Origin: Hymenobacter duratus | GTDB taxonomy: Bacteria > Bacteroidota > Bacteroidia > Cytophagales > Hymenobacteraceae | Reading direction: 5' to 3' | NCBI RefSeq assembly: GCF_014698995.1 | Contig: NZ_JACWZZ010000003.1 | Location: 1 to 64,000, forward strand | DNA length: 64,000 nucleotides | Shown: piece by piece, positions 54,656 to 62,662 of the stretch | Layout of the letters: every line of letters begins with the position of its first letter | How positions within the stretch are numbered: the first letter of the stretch is position 1 | Position numbers and translations under genes: made by a program | Notes under the pieces: generated by a model | The model's input: only the letters and a program-made list of their open reading frames with translations | Told to the model about the DNA's origin: nothing | Databases searched by the model: none

Positions 54656-55075
54656 ATGGCTTACGATGCTACCGGCCGCCTGCACGAAATTTTCGACGAA
54701 CAGCAGGTGAGCGAGAAATTCCGCAAGCGCGAATTCGTTCTGGAAGTTGTAGATGGCCAGTACCCTGAGCATATCAAGTTCCAACTGGTGCAGGACAAAA
54801 CTGCCCTCATCGACCAGTATAAAGTAGGAGACGAGGTTAAAATTGCGTTCAACCTGCGGGGCCGCGGCTTCAACAAGAACGGCCAGATGCTGTACTTCAC
54901 CAACCTGGAAGCCTGGCGCATTGAGCCAGCTGCCGGCGGCGCTGCGGCTCCGCAGGGCGGCGGCTACCAGCAGGCGGCTCCCCGGGCTGCGGCTCCGGCC
55001 CAGAACCAAAACCCCAACCTGCGCGCTTCGTCGGCTCCTATTGCTTCCGACGACGACAACGACCTGCCCTTCTAA
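54656..55075 (+). CDS. DUF3127 domain-containing protein with SSB-like tail
   Basis: A 139-residue protein; residues 1-92 are DUF3127, an OB-fold-like domain (KREFVLEVVDG, VGDEVKIAFNLRGRG) typical of Bacteroidota. A Gly/Ala/Gln-rich linker follows and the protein ends DDDNDLPF, close to the acidic tip DDDLPF of single-stranded-DNA-binding protein. In SSB that tip recruits repair and replication proteins. It may therefore bind single-stranded DNA or compete for SSB partners. This is inference; the protein is not a conventional SSB. Confidence 0.88.
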   Translation: MAYDATGRLHEIFDEQQVSEKFRKREFVLEVVDGQYPEHIKFQLVQDKTALIDQYKVGDEVKIAFNLRGRGFNKNGQMLYFTNLEAWRIEPAAGGAAAPQGGGYQQAAPRAAAPAQNQNPNLRASSAPIASDDDNDLPF

Positions 55076-55103
55076 GCAACCCTTGTTGCGCTTAGGCACT
55101 ACC

Positions 55104-55138
55104 AAAAATGCCGCTTCCAGAAATGGGGCGGCATTTTT
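55104..55138 (+). terminator. Terminator of the DUF3127 gene
   Basis: 11-bp stem (55104-55114 with 55128-55137), T run. Confidence 0.8.
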
Positions 55139-55280
55139 AGTGGCGGACTATTACCGGACCCGTAGCTTGTAGCCGTTTGGCAGCATGTTGTCAGAACTTC
55201 TACCCGGTAGTTCTTCGTTAACGCACCTATGCCGGCCAACTGGTCCGTGTTTCTTCTTTACGCTTCTCCCCTTTCTGCGC

Positions 55281-56153
55281 ATGGCCGCTTCTTCTATTTC
55301 TTCGCTGCACGGAAAAACGGCATTGGTGACGGGCGCCAGCAGTGGTATCGGGCTGGTGACGGCCCGTGAGCTGGCCCGCCGCGGGGCGCGCGTGGTACTG
55401 GTGGCCCGCAACCCCGACAAAGCCGAAAGGGCCCGCGCCGCCATTCAGTTTGCCGTACCGGAAGCCCAGCTGGAAGTTCGCCTCACAGATTTGTCGCTGC
55501 TGGCCAACGTGCGCCAGCTGGCCACCGACCTGCAGCGCGACCATAGCCAGCTGGATATTCTGGTCAACAATGCCGGGATTATGCCGGGGCCGCTCACGGT
55601 TACGGAGGAAGGCCATGAGTTGAGCTGGGCAACAAACCATCTGGCCGTTTTTGCCCTGACCAACCTGCTGCTGCCCCTCCTGAACGAAGCCCAGACCGGG
55701 CGGGTAGTGACGGTGGCATCGGAGGCACACTGGCTGGGCGAGATTGAGCCGCTGCAGGAAGCGCGCAACAACCCGGAAAAATACAGCTGGCTCACGGCCT
55801 ACGCCGACTCCAAGCTGGCCAATATTCTGTTCACGAATGAGCTGGCGCACCGGCTGGAGCTTACCAACGTAACGGCGAACTGCCTGCATCCGGGCATGGT
55901 TAATACGGGCCTTGTGCATCCGGGCAGCTCATGGGGTATGAAGGCGCTGTGGTGGCCGGCCAAGCCGTTTATGATTAGTCCGGAGCAGGGTGCCCGCACC
56001 AGTCTGTATCTGGCCACGGCCCCGGAAGTGGCCCGCGTAAGTGGTGCGTATTTCAAAAACCTGCGGCCCGGCCGTTGCTCGTCCCGCTCCCAAAGCCGCA
56101 CGGAAGCCGCCCGGCTCTGGCGTATTTCGGAAGAAGAAACCGGCATTTCATAG
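55281..56153 (+). CDS. SDR family oxidoreductase (retinol-dehydrogenase-like)
   Basis: A 290-residue short-chain dehydrogenase/reductase starting at MAASSISSLHGKTALV. TGASSGIG (about residues 17-24), NNAGIM and the catalytic YADSK (Tyr and Lys) are present, so it should be an active NAD(P)-dependent enzyme. Its pattern (LTNLLLPLL, HPGMVNTGL) is closest to the retinol-dehydrogenase-like branch; the substrate is unknown. The end carries a Ser/Arg-rich tail. It is 64 bases upstream of the AlbA_2 gene on the same strand. Confidence 0.92.
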   Translation: MAASSISSLHGKTALVTGASSGIGLVTARELARRGARVVLVARNPDKAERARAAIQFAVPEAQLEVRLTDLSLLANVRQLATDLQRDHSQLDILVNNAGIMPGPLTVTEEGHELSWATNHLAVFALTNLLLPLLNEAQTGRVVTVASEAHWLGEIEPLQEARNNPEKYSWLTAYADSKLANILFTNELAHRLELTNVTANCLHPGMVNTGLVHPGSSWGMKALWWPAKPFMISPEQGARTSLYLATAPEVARVSGAYFKNLRPGRCSSRSQSRTEAARLWRISEEETGIS

Positions 56154-56217
56154 GCTCCTGCCAGGACAATTGTGTAGAGAAGGCGGTTGTTGGTACGCCT
56201 CATCCATCTTATTTCTT

Positions 56218-56850
56218 ATGACTGATCTGCAGGAACTCATTCGCCGGGGTGAAGGCGAACAGCTGGAATTCAAGAAGAAAACCACGCATCCGTCGCGCAT
56301 TTCGCGCACACTGGCGTCGCTGGCCAACACCCACGGCGGGCAGGTGCTGGTGGGCGTGGAAGATGATGGCCGCATTGTGGGAGTGCGCGACGCGGAGGAG
56401 GAAATCTACCTGCTGCGCCAGGCGGCACTACACTACGTAGAGCCCGCGCTGACGCTTTACATCAAGGAATGGGAGGAAGACGGCCGCACGGTTCTCATCG
56501 TGACTGTGCCCGAAAGTGCGCACAAGCCGCACCGCGCCCAGGTGGCGGAGGGCGACTGGCGCGGCTACGTGCGCGTACGCGACGAAAGTGTACAAACTAG
56601 CCAGCTCACCGAGAAAGCCCTACAGCGCCCCGACGACCTGGAAATGCCCCGCCTGGAAAAGCTGCCGCTCAATAAAGATGAACTAGCGGTACTCGACTAT
56701 CTGGGTAGCCACCCGCGCATCACGCTGGCGCAGTACATGAAGCTGCTCAACATCGGGAAGCGGCGCGCCTACCGTACGCTCATCAAGCTCACACTGCACG
56801 GCTACCTCAAGCACCACGACAAGGAGAAGGAAGTCTATTACACGCTTTAA
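56218..56850 (+). CDS. AlbA_2 (Schlafen-type) domain protein with C-terminal helical domain
   Basis: A 210-residue protein. The N-terminal ~125 residues are the AlbA_2 domain (GEGEQLEFKKK, then SLANTHGGQVLVGVEDDG), found in ATP-binding regulators and Schlafen-like proteins. The C-terminal part (ELAVLDYLGSHPRITLAQYMK) fits a winged-helix DNA-binding domain. A regulatory role is likely but not shown. Start MTDLQELIRR; the long upstream extension runs over the end of the SDR gene. Confidence 0.9.
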   Translation: MTDLQELIRRGEGEQLEFKKKTTHPSRISRTLASLANTHGGQVLVGVEDDGRIVGVRDAEEEIYLLRQAALHYVEPALTLYIKEWEEDGRTVLIVTVPESAHKPHRAQVAEGDWRGYVRVRDESVQTSQLTEKALQRPDDLEMPRLEKLPLNKDELAVLDYLGSHPRITLAQYMKLLNIGKRRAYRTLIKLTLHGYLKHHDKEKEVYYTL

Positions 56851-56852
56851 GC

Positions 56853-56887
56853 AAAAAGCCCCTTATCTTCCGATAAGGGGCTTTTTT
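56853..56887. terminator. Bidirectional terminator
   Basis: 15-bp stem (56853-56867 with 56872-56886), 4-nt loop, A run left and T run right, right before the stop codon of the lysine-rich small gene. Confidence 0.85.
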
Positions 56888-56888
56888 G

Positions 56889-57005
56889 TTAGTCCTGCTG
56901 ACGAGCCTTCAGGGCCTTTTTCTCTTCTTTGGCGGCCTTCTTCTCCTTAGTGGTTTTGGCCGGCTCTTTCTTCTTTTCTTTGCGGGGTTCCTGTGCTTTA
57001 GCCAT
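56889..57005 (-). CDS. 38-residue lysine-rich protein
   Basis: A small gene on the minus strand that encodes 38 residues, about one third Lys (MAKAQEPRKEKKKEPAKTTK is the beginning), highly charged and probably a long helix or disordered. It is flanked by the DinB gene and a terminator that would serve it. Such short basic proteins can bind RNA, DNA or ribosomes; nothing more specific is seen. It is below most gene-caller length limits. Confidence 0.6.
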   Translation of the reverse strand: MAKAQEPRKEKKKEPAKTTKEKKAAKEEKKALKARQQD

Positions 57006-57079
57006 GATAGTAGGAAATTGGAGAGTGAGAACTTGACAGCATAACGCTGCCGGCGGCCAGTGTGTTGCCCAACAGTGCG

Positions 57080-57610
57080 CTAAGCGGCCAGCAGTGGCAG
57101 ATACCGCTCCTGCAATATATGCAGATGATGCGCTTCATGCCCGGCAATAATGAAATTCATGGCCCGTACGCTCACGGGCTGGCCGCTGGCCGTTCCCTGC
57201 CGGCCCAACTGCGCCTCGCTCAATGACTCAAGCAGGCTCAGCGTAGCCGCCCGCACAGTGTCGTATTCGTGCAGAATGCTGGTCAGAGACCGGGAGTCAG
57301 CTTCGGAAGCAGGCACATAGTCATCCTGCTCGAAGCCAGGTAGCGGCGTAGTGTCGCCGCGGGCAATACGCAGGGCGCGGTAAGCGAAAATACGCTCTGT
57401 ATCAATCATATGCACCAGCATTTCCTTGATGCTCCATTTGCCGGAGGCATACCGAAACTGCCCCTGCTGCTCCGTCAGGCCTGTTAACAGGCGGCGCAAT
57501 TCGGCCGGCTGGGCCTGTAGGGCTGCCAGCGGGTCGCCGGTGACAAGGCGGACATAGGTACCGTAGTACGGGGCATACTCGGTGGCGGCGGGTGGCGTGA
57601 TGTGGCTCAT
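57080..57610 (-). CDS. DinB family protein
   Basis: A 176-residue DinB/YfiT-like protein, a four-helix bundle with a metal site. The metal-binding His residues are visible in EMLVHMIDTER and in the C-terminal HEAHHLHIL. The family includes thiol-transferases and damage-induced proteins of unknown reaction. The start MSHITPP is preferred since a promoter box lies directly before it. Complete. Confidence 0.92.
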   Translation of the reverse strand: MSHITPPAATEYAPYYGTYVRLVTGDPLAALQAQPAELRRLLTGLTEQQGQFRYASGKWSIKEMLVHMIDTERIFAYRALRIARGDTTPLPGFEQDDYVPASEADSRSLTSILHEYDTVRAATLSLLESLSEAQLGRQGTASGQPVSVRAMNFIIAGHEAHHLHILQERYLPLLAA

Positions 57611-57614
57611 GCGG

Positions 57615-57642
57615 CAAACGTAACACAAATTTCCTCTTACAA
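57615..57642 (-). promoter_or_regulatory. Promoter abutting the DinB start (leaderless)
   Basis: TTG, 17-nt spacer and TACGTTTG on the minus strand; only 4 bases separate the -7 box from the ATG at 57610. Confidence 0.55.
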
Positions 57643-57720
57643 GGCCCGTAGTAACTCTCCATAACTCCGCATTACCAGAAGCCGTAGAGCCATTCATTCC
57701 CTGTCATTTTACCATCTACT

Positions 57721-58242
57721 ATGTCTTCACTCGTCGAAAAAGGCCTTTCCATTTCCAAAAACGCGCTGTTCAGCGTCTTTCTCAACCGTGCCGGCAAGCT
57801 GCTCGGTCGCCCGTTCAAGGTGGTGTTGGTGCTGAACGAAGTGGCCAACAAGCTCGCCAGCAAGGAAAGCGGCGACAACAAGTTTAAGCAGGTATTCGAC
57901 GTGGGCCGTACGCTGGTGCGCTTGGTGCGCAACTACGTGAGCGGCGAGTATCGGCAGGTAGAAACCAGCACCGTGGTATCGGCGTTGGGTGTGCTGCTCT
58001 ACACACTTTCCCCCGTAGATCTGGTACCTGATTTTATCCCCGTGGTAGGTTTCCTCGATGATCTGGCCCTTATCAGCTGGTTTATTGAGAAGTTCCAGGG
58101 CGAAATTTTGCGCTTCCGGGAGTGGGAAAAAACCCACGCTGCCGAAGAAACCGACGACATTCCAGCGGCTTCCAGAAATCCGGCGGCCTCCAACACCAAT
58201 ACCCAGAACGCGCCGGCTGTAGCTGAGCTGGGGCATTCGTAA
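57721..58242 (+). CDS. YkvA family (DUF1232) membrane protein
   Basis: A 173-residue DUF1232 protein. The diagnostic block TLSPVDLVPDFIPVVGFLDD (about residues 95-115) is followed by an amphipathic helix with ALISWFIEK. It is probably a peripheral or integral membrane protein of unknown role, found widely. The C-terminal tail is Ala/Asn-rich and disordered. It is divergent from the DinB gene. Confidence 0.92.
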   Translation: MSSLVEKGLSISKNALFSVFLNRAGKLLGRPFKVVLVLNEVANKLASKESGDNKFKQVFDVGRTLVRLVRNYVSGEYRQVETSTVVSALGVLLYTLSPVDLVPDFIPVVGFLDDLALISWFIEKFQGEILRFREWEKTHAAEETDDIPAASRNPAASNTNTQNAPAVAELGHS

Positions 58243-58261
58243 GGCCAGCCTGAGTGTTTAT

Positions 58262-58297
58262 AAAAGCCCGATCTACAGCGTAGGTTGGGCTTTTTTG
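58262..58297 (+). terminator. Terminator of the YkvA gene
   Basis: Imperfect AAAAGCCC/GGGCTTTT stem with a T run. Confidence 0.7.
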
Positions 58298-58350
58298 TGC
58301 ATCCTTTCTCCCAAATAAGCGTCTGACTTCTGCCGGCTCCCCTGGCTGGT

Positions 58351-58358
58351 TATCTTTG
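58351..58358 (+). promoter_or_regulatory. -7 box TATCTTTG of the S46 peptidase gene
   Basis: TATCTTTG, 25 bases before the ATG at 58384. Confidence 0.5.
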
Positions 58359-58383
58359 CGTTTCGCCCACCAATTCCCCTCTT

Positions 58384-60648
58384 ATGCGCATTACTTCGCG
58401 GCTGGCGCTGCTGGCCCTTACGTTTCTTTCCTTCCTGCCCCAGGCCCGCGCCGATGAGGGCATGTGGCTGCCGCTGCTGCTTAAGCAGCTCAACGAAGCC
58501 GACATGCAGAGCAAAGGCCTAAAGCTCACCGCCGACCAGATCTACTCCATCAACCAGGGCAGCCTGAAAGATGCCGTGGTGCAGTTCGGGGGCGGCTGCA
58601 CCGGCGAAATCATCTCCGACCAGGGCCTGCTGCTCACCAACCACCACTGCGGTTACGGCCAGATTCAGCAGCATTCGTCGGTGGAGCAGGACTACCTCAC
58701 CAAGGGCTACTGGGCCATGAACCGGGAGCAGGAGCTGACCAATCCGGGCCTCACGGCCACCTTCATCGTGCGGATGGAGGACGTGACCAGCCAGGTGCTG
58801 ACCGGCGTACCAACCCAGAATATTCAGGAGGCCGACCGCGAAAAGCTGGTGCAGGCCAACATCCAGCGTATTGCGCAGGCCGCTGTGCAAGGCACGCACT
58901 ACCAATCGTTTATCCGGCCGTTTTTCAATGGCAACGAATACTATATGTTCGTGACGGAGGTGTTCCAGGACATCCGGCTGGTGGGCGCGCCGCCGAGCAG
59001 CATCGGCAAATTTGGGGGTGATACCGACAACTGGGCCTGGCCCCGCCACACCGGCGACTTCAGCATCTTCCGCATCTACGCCGGCCCCGACAACAAACCC
59101 GCGCCCTATTCGGCCCAGAACGTGCCGTTCAAGCCGCGCCACCACCTGCCCATCTCGCTGGCCGGCGTGCAGCCCGGCGACTTCACGCTGGTATTCGGCT
59201 TCCCGGGCCGCACCAACGAGTATCTCACTTCGTGGGGGGTGGATGAAATTTACTCGGTGTCGGACCCGGCCAAAATCCGGATTCGCGAAGCTAAGCTGAA
59301 GGTGCTGGACGCTGACATGAAAGCCTCGGACCGGGTGCGCATTCAGTACGCAGCCAAGTACGCCAGCATTGCCAACTACTGGAAAAAATGGATTGGCGAG
59401 GTGCGCGGCCTGAAAAAGCTTGACGCCGTAACGCGCAAGCAGGAGCAGGAAGCCGTGTTCCAGCAGTGGGCCACTTCCGGCGACGATGCCCGCCGCGCTG
59501 CCTACGCCAACCTGCTCCCGCAGCTCCAGAAATACTACGCCACCAGCCGCGACTACACTCTGGCCCGCGACTACGTGACCGAAGCCGCGCTGGGTATCGA
59601 GTTGCTGGCCTATGCCAACAGCCTGCTCCCGCTGGCCGAAATGGTGGAGAAGAAAGCCCCGGCTGCTGAGCTGGCCGCCGCCATGGAAAAAGCCCGTGGC
59701 GGCACCGTCAACTTCTTTAAGAATACTACTCCTGCCACCGACCAGAAAGTGGCCGCCGCGCTGCTGCCGCTCTACGCCAACGGCACGCCACCCACGCTGC
59801 TGCCAGCCTACGTGCAGGGCCTGCAGAAGCAGTACGCCACCAAAGGCGGCTGGAACACCTACGTAGCCCAGCTCTACAGCAAGTCGCGCCTGACGAGTGA
59901 GGCCGGTGCCCAGGCCGTGCTGAATGAAGTGGCCAAAGGCAACGCCCGCGCCCTGCTCGACGACCCGGCGGCTCAGTTGGCTTCGTCCATCATCACCAAC
60001 TACCGCACGGCCATCCTGCCCACTTACACCACCGCCACCGACAACATTGCGCTGCTCCAGCGCACCTACGTGGCCGGCCTGCGCCAGCAGCAAACCAGCC
60101 GCAAGTTCTACCCCGACGCCAACTCCACGCTCCGAGTGGCCTACGGCCAGGTGCAGCCCTACAACCCCGCCGACGGCACGAAGTACGACTTCTACACTAC
60201 CCTCGACGGCATCATGGAGAAAGCCGACCCTACGAACCCCGAGTTTGAAGTGCCGGCCCGCCTCACAGAGCTCTACAACGCCAAAGACTACGGCCCCTAT
60301 GCCTACAAAGGCTCGGTGCCAGTGGCCTTCATTGCCACCAACCACACGACAGGAGGCAACTCCGGCTCGCCCGTCATCAACGGCCGCGGGGAGTTGATTG
60401 GCACCAACTTCGACCGGAACTGGGAAGGCACCATGTCCGATATCATGTTCGACCCGGACCGGGTGCGCAACATCACGCTGGACGTGCGCTATATGCTGTT
60501 TGTGGTCGACAAATTTGCCGGGGCCAGCCACCTGGTAAAGGAAATGACGCTGGTAGGAGCTCCCAACGAAGCCAGCGCCCCGGTTGAGGGCAGGAAGCTG
60601 GAAAAAATAAAAGTAAAGCGTAAGCCCGCCCGCCAGAAAGCCAGCTAA
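58384..60648 (+). CDS. S46 family dipeptidyl-peptidase (DPP11-like)
   Basis: A 754-residue exported peptidase (signal peptide about 1-23). The catalytic His lies in LLTNHHCGY (about residue 87), and the Ser in GGNSGSP (about 659); an Asp completes the triad. S46 enzymes release dipeptides from the N terminus. The block FDRNWEG (Arg about residue 678) corresponds to the position that in the family separates DPP11 (Arg) from DPP7 (Gly), so preference for Asp or Glu in second position is inferred. Complete, with a terminator behind. Confidence 0.93.
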   Translation: MRITSRLALLALTFLSFLPQARADEGMWLPLLLKQLNEADMQSKGLKLTADQIYSINQGSLKDAVVQFGGGCTGEIISDQGLLLTNHHCGYGQIQQHSSVEQDYLTKGYWAMNREQELTNPGLTATFIVRMEDVTSQVLTGVPTQNIQEADREKLVQANIQRIAQAAVQGTHYQSFIRPFFNGNEYYMFVTEVFQDIRLVGAPPSSIGKFGGDTDNWAWPRHTGDFSIFRIYAGPDNKPAPYSAQNVPFKPRHHLPISLAGVQPGDFTLVFGFPGRTNEYLTSWGVDEIYSVSDPAKIRIREAKLKVLDADMKASDRVRIQYAAKYASIANYWKKWIGEVRGLKKLDAVTRKQEQEAVFQQWATSGDDARRAAYANLLPQLQKYYATSRDYTLARDYVTEAALGIELLAYANSLLPLAEMVEKKAPAAELAAAMEKARGGTVNFFKNTTPATDQKVAAALLPLYANGTPPTLLPAYVQGLQKQYATKGGWNTYVAQLYSKSRLTSEAGAQAVLNEVAKGNARALLDDPAAQLASSIITNYRTAILPTYTTATDNIALLQRTYVAGLRQQQTSRKFYPDANSTLRVAYGQVQPYNPADGTKYDFYTTLDGIMEKADPTNPEFEVPARLTELYNAKDYGPYAYKGSVPVAFIATNHTTGGNSGSPVINGRGELIGTNFDRNWEGTMSDIMFDPDRVRNITLDVRYMLFVVDKFAGASHLVKEMTLVGAPNEASAPVEGRKLEKIKVKRKPARQKAS

Positions 60649-60668
60649 GCGTCTGCGCCCCCCATTTG

Positions 60669-60705
60669 AAACGCCCGCTACTGGTATGTAGCGGGCGTTT
60701 TGTTT
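60669..60705 (+). terminator. Terminator of the S46 peptidase gene
   Basis: 12-bp stem (60669-60680 with 60689-60700), T-rich tail. Confidence 0.85.
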
Positions 60706-60885
60706 GCCTGTCACATACTGCGCCGTCGGCGGTAGCCTGAGTTGCGGCGGTAGTCTGGCGCACGGCCCCGGAGCTTTGCAAAACAGCGCAGAAACTATAT
60801 ATAGCAGCAGTAGCGCAGAGACCTTGCTTTATTCACAGGAGCAGGCTTTCTTGTAGCTGTTTAGTGTTGAATAGCTCGTGTATTT

Positions 60886-61716
60886 ATGAAAATCTACCTA
60901 CTGGCCGGCGTGCTGCTGGCTCTGCCGCTGCGTGCGGCGCTGGCGCAGCTTAGCCTGGAAGCTACCCGCCAAAATCTGCTGCGCGAAGGACTGGCCCTCT
61001 ACACTTCCGAGCGGGCATCCTGGGTAGCCACCGACCTGCTGCAGGCCAGCAACTTCGAGACCCGGCAGGTTCGCAGCTACTTCAGCTACGCCACCCCCGA
61101 CGACTCCGTACGCACGGTGTTCGTAGGCGGAACCCAAGCGGCTCCGCAGGTGCTTTTGGCCTATTGCTTCCCAATCGGCAACATCCGGGCGGCCAGCGCG
61201 CACCGTTCCGGCAGCCGCCCGCTAACGGAACGCGAGAAACGGCTGCTGGCCATCCGCACGAAATCAATGGAGGATTTGCCACGCGTTGCTGGTTTCGAAA
61301 TACCGAAGAATGCCTCGCTGAACCCGGTGCTGCTGGAAAAAGGCGCTGAAACCTGGGTGTATGTGCTTACCGGTGCCACCGCCGCCGGCACCGTGCCGCT
61401 CGGCAACGACTACCTGCTGCGCTATGATTCGGCAGGCCGGCTACTCCGCAAAGAAAAGCTGCACAGCAGCTTTATTGCCCTCGGTGCGGCCCCGGCAGGC
61501 CAAAAAGTAGCGGCTACGCTGCATACGCATCAACCCGGCGCGGCAGCCTTCATCACCCCCACCGACATCTGCACGCTGCTTCTGTACCGCCATCAATTGC
61601 CCGGCAAGCAGCATGTGGTGTTAGGCGAAAAGTTCGTCTCGGTATTTACGCCGGCCGATGCGTCTCTGGCCCTGCTCACACGCAAGGCCTTTGAACAACA
61701 GCAAAAGCAGCCTTAG
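60886..61716 (+). CDS. Exported hypothetical protein
   Basis: A 276-residue protein with signal peptide (about 1-20, ending LAQ). The mature part has no recognisable domain. Its last third contains HTHQPGAAAFITPTDI, a His-x-His and later Asp spacing that weakly recalls a JAMM/MPN metal site; the preceding Glu is not clear, so this is not claimed. The gene overlaps the end of the convergent glycosyltransferase gene. Confidence 0.75.
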   Translation: MKIYLLAGVLLALPLRAALAQLSLEATRQNLLREGLALYTSERASWVATDLLQASNFETRQVRSYFSYATPDDSVRTVFVGGTQAAPQVLLAYCFPIGNIRAASAHRSGSRPLTEREKRLLAIRTKSMEDLPRVAGFEIPKNASLNPVLLEKGAETWVYVLTGATAAGTVPLGNDYLLRYDSAGRLLRKEKLHSSFIALGAAPAGQKVAATLHTHQPGAAAFITPTDICTLLLYRHQLPGKQHVVLGEKFVSVFTPADASLALLTRKAFEQQQKQP

Positions 61717-62471
61717 CCGGGCCGCTCAATTTCCAGCGCCTGCAGCTGCCCGGCATACTTGTCATATATATCGCGCAGGTCGGTGCCGTGCTTTTCGGCG
61801 TCTACCCCAATGCTGACGTTGCTCGTGTGGAAGCGGTGCAGATGGCTGATGTGGGGTGAGACAACCGGCAGGTATCCAGCCAACAAGAACCGCACGTACA
61901 GGTCCAAGTCTTCGGCCATTTTCAGCTCTTCGTCGTAGCCGCCTACTTCATCAAACAGCTGGCGGCTGTAGCACACATTGCCCTGAATGAAATGCTCGGC
62001 CCGAAAGATGGCGCGCAGCATATCGGCCGGCGTTTCGAATTTCCAGGCATAGTAGTCCTCGCCGGGTAGATAGCGCTTTTCCTCGTCCACCCGCAGAAAA
62101 TCAGCCACAAACCACTGCTGACCAGGGTGGCCTTGCACTAGGCTAGCGTAGTGGAAGAGGCAGCGCTGTAGTAGCACATCATCATCATCGAGGGGCACAA
62201 TCCAGCCGGTGGCCGTGGTCTGGCGAATAAGCAGGTTACGGGCCGGGCCGGGCAGCAGCTTGTCCGGCTGGCTGATGGTGCGCACGGGCGCCCCATCTTG
62301 GTGCACGGCTTCGCGTAGCCAATCGGCGGTGCCATCCGTGGAAGCATTTTCGCAGATGAAATGCTCATACCCGAAATCTAAGGGCGCTGAGACGGTGGCA
62401 CGGACACTGGCCACGGCTTCGGGCAGAAACTGTCGGCGGTTGTGGGTAGGCGTAATTACAGTGAAGTGCAT
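61713..62471 (-). CDS. Glycosyltransferase family 2 protein
   Basis: A 252-residue GT2 enzyme. It opens with HFTVITPTHNRRQFLPEA, the usual nucleotide-binding start; the DxD-type metal motif is DDDD in VPLDDDDVLL (about residue 95); MAEDLDLYVRF (ED motif) supplies the base. It transfers a sugar from a nucleotide-sugar to a cell-surface or small acceptor, unknown here. It has no transmembrane segment. The stop codon shares bases with that of the convergent gene (61713-61716). Confidence 0.93.
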   Translation of the reverse strand: MHFTVITPTHNRRQFLPEAVASVRATVSAPLDFGYEHFICENASTDGTADWLREAVHQDGAPVRTISQPDKLLPGPARNLLIRQTTATGWIVPLDDDDVLLQRCLFHYASLVQGHPGQQWFVADFLRVDEEKRYLPGEDYYAWKFETPADMLRAIFRAEHFIQGNVCYSRQLFDEVGGYDEELKMAEDLDLYVRFLLAGYLPVVSPHISHLHRFHTSNVSIGVDAEKHGTDLRDIYDKYAGQLQALEIERPG

Positions 62472-62662
62472 CGGAGAAAAGTCAGGAACAGTCTGCCCCA
62501 TTATTCCGGCTTCGGCCTGAAAAAGTTGCCGATTGCCGTGCTGCCTTAACTCTGAGCCGTGAAATGGCGTTAAGCGCGTGTTGTTGATTTTTAGTTTCTT
62601 CCGGCCCGGTTTGTGCACTGTGCGGCCCACGTCCTTAACTTACGTTTCCGTTTATTCTCTTT

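Noticed and set aside
58519..60714. 731-codon open frame on the minus strand opposite the S46 peptidase
   Set aside because: Antisense shadow; the S46 gene carries the catalytic motifs and a signal peptide.
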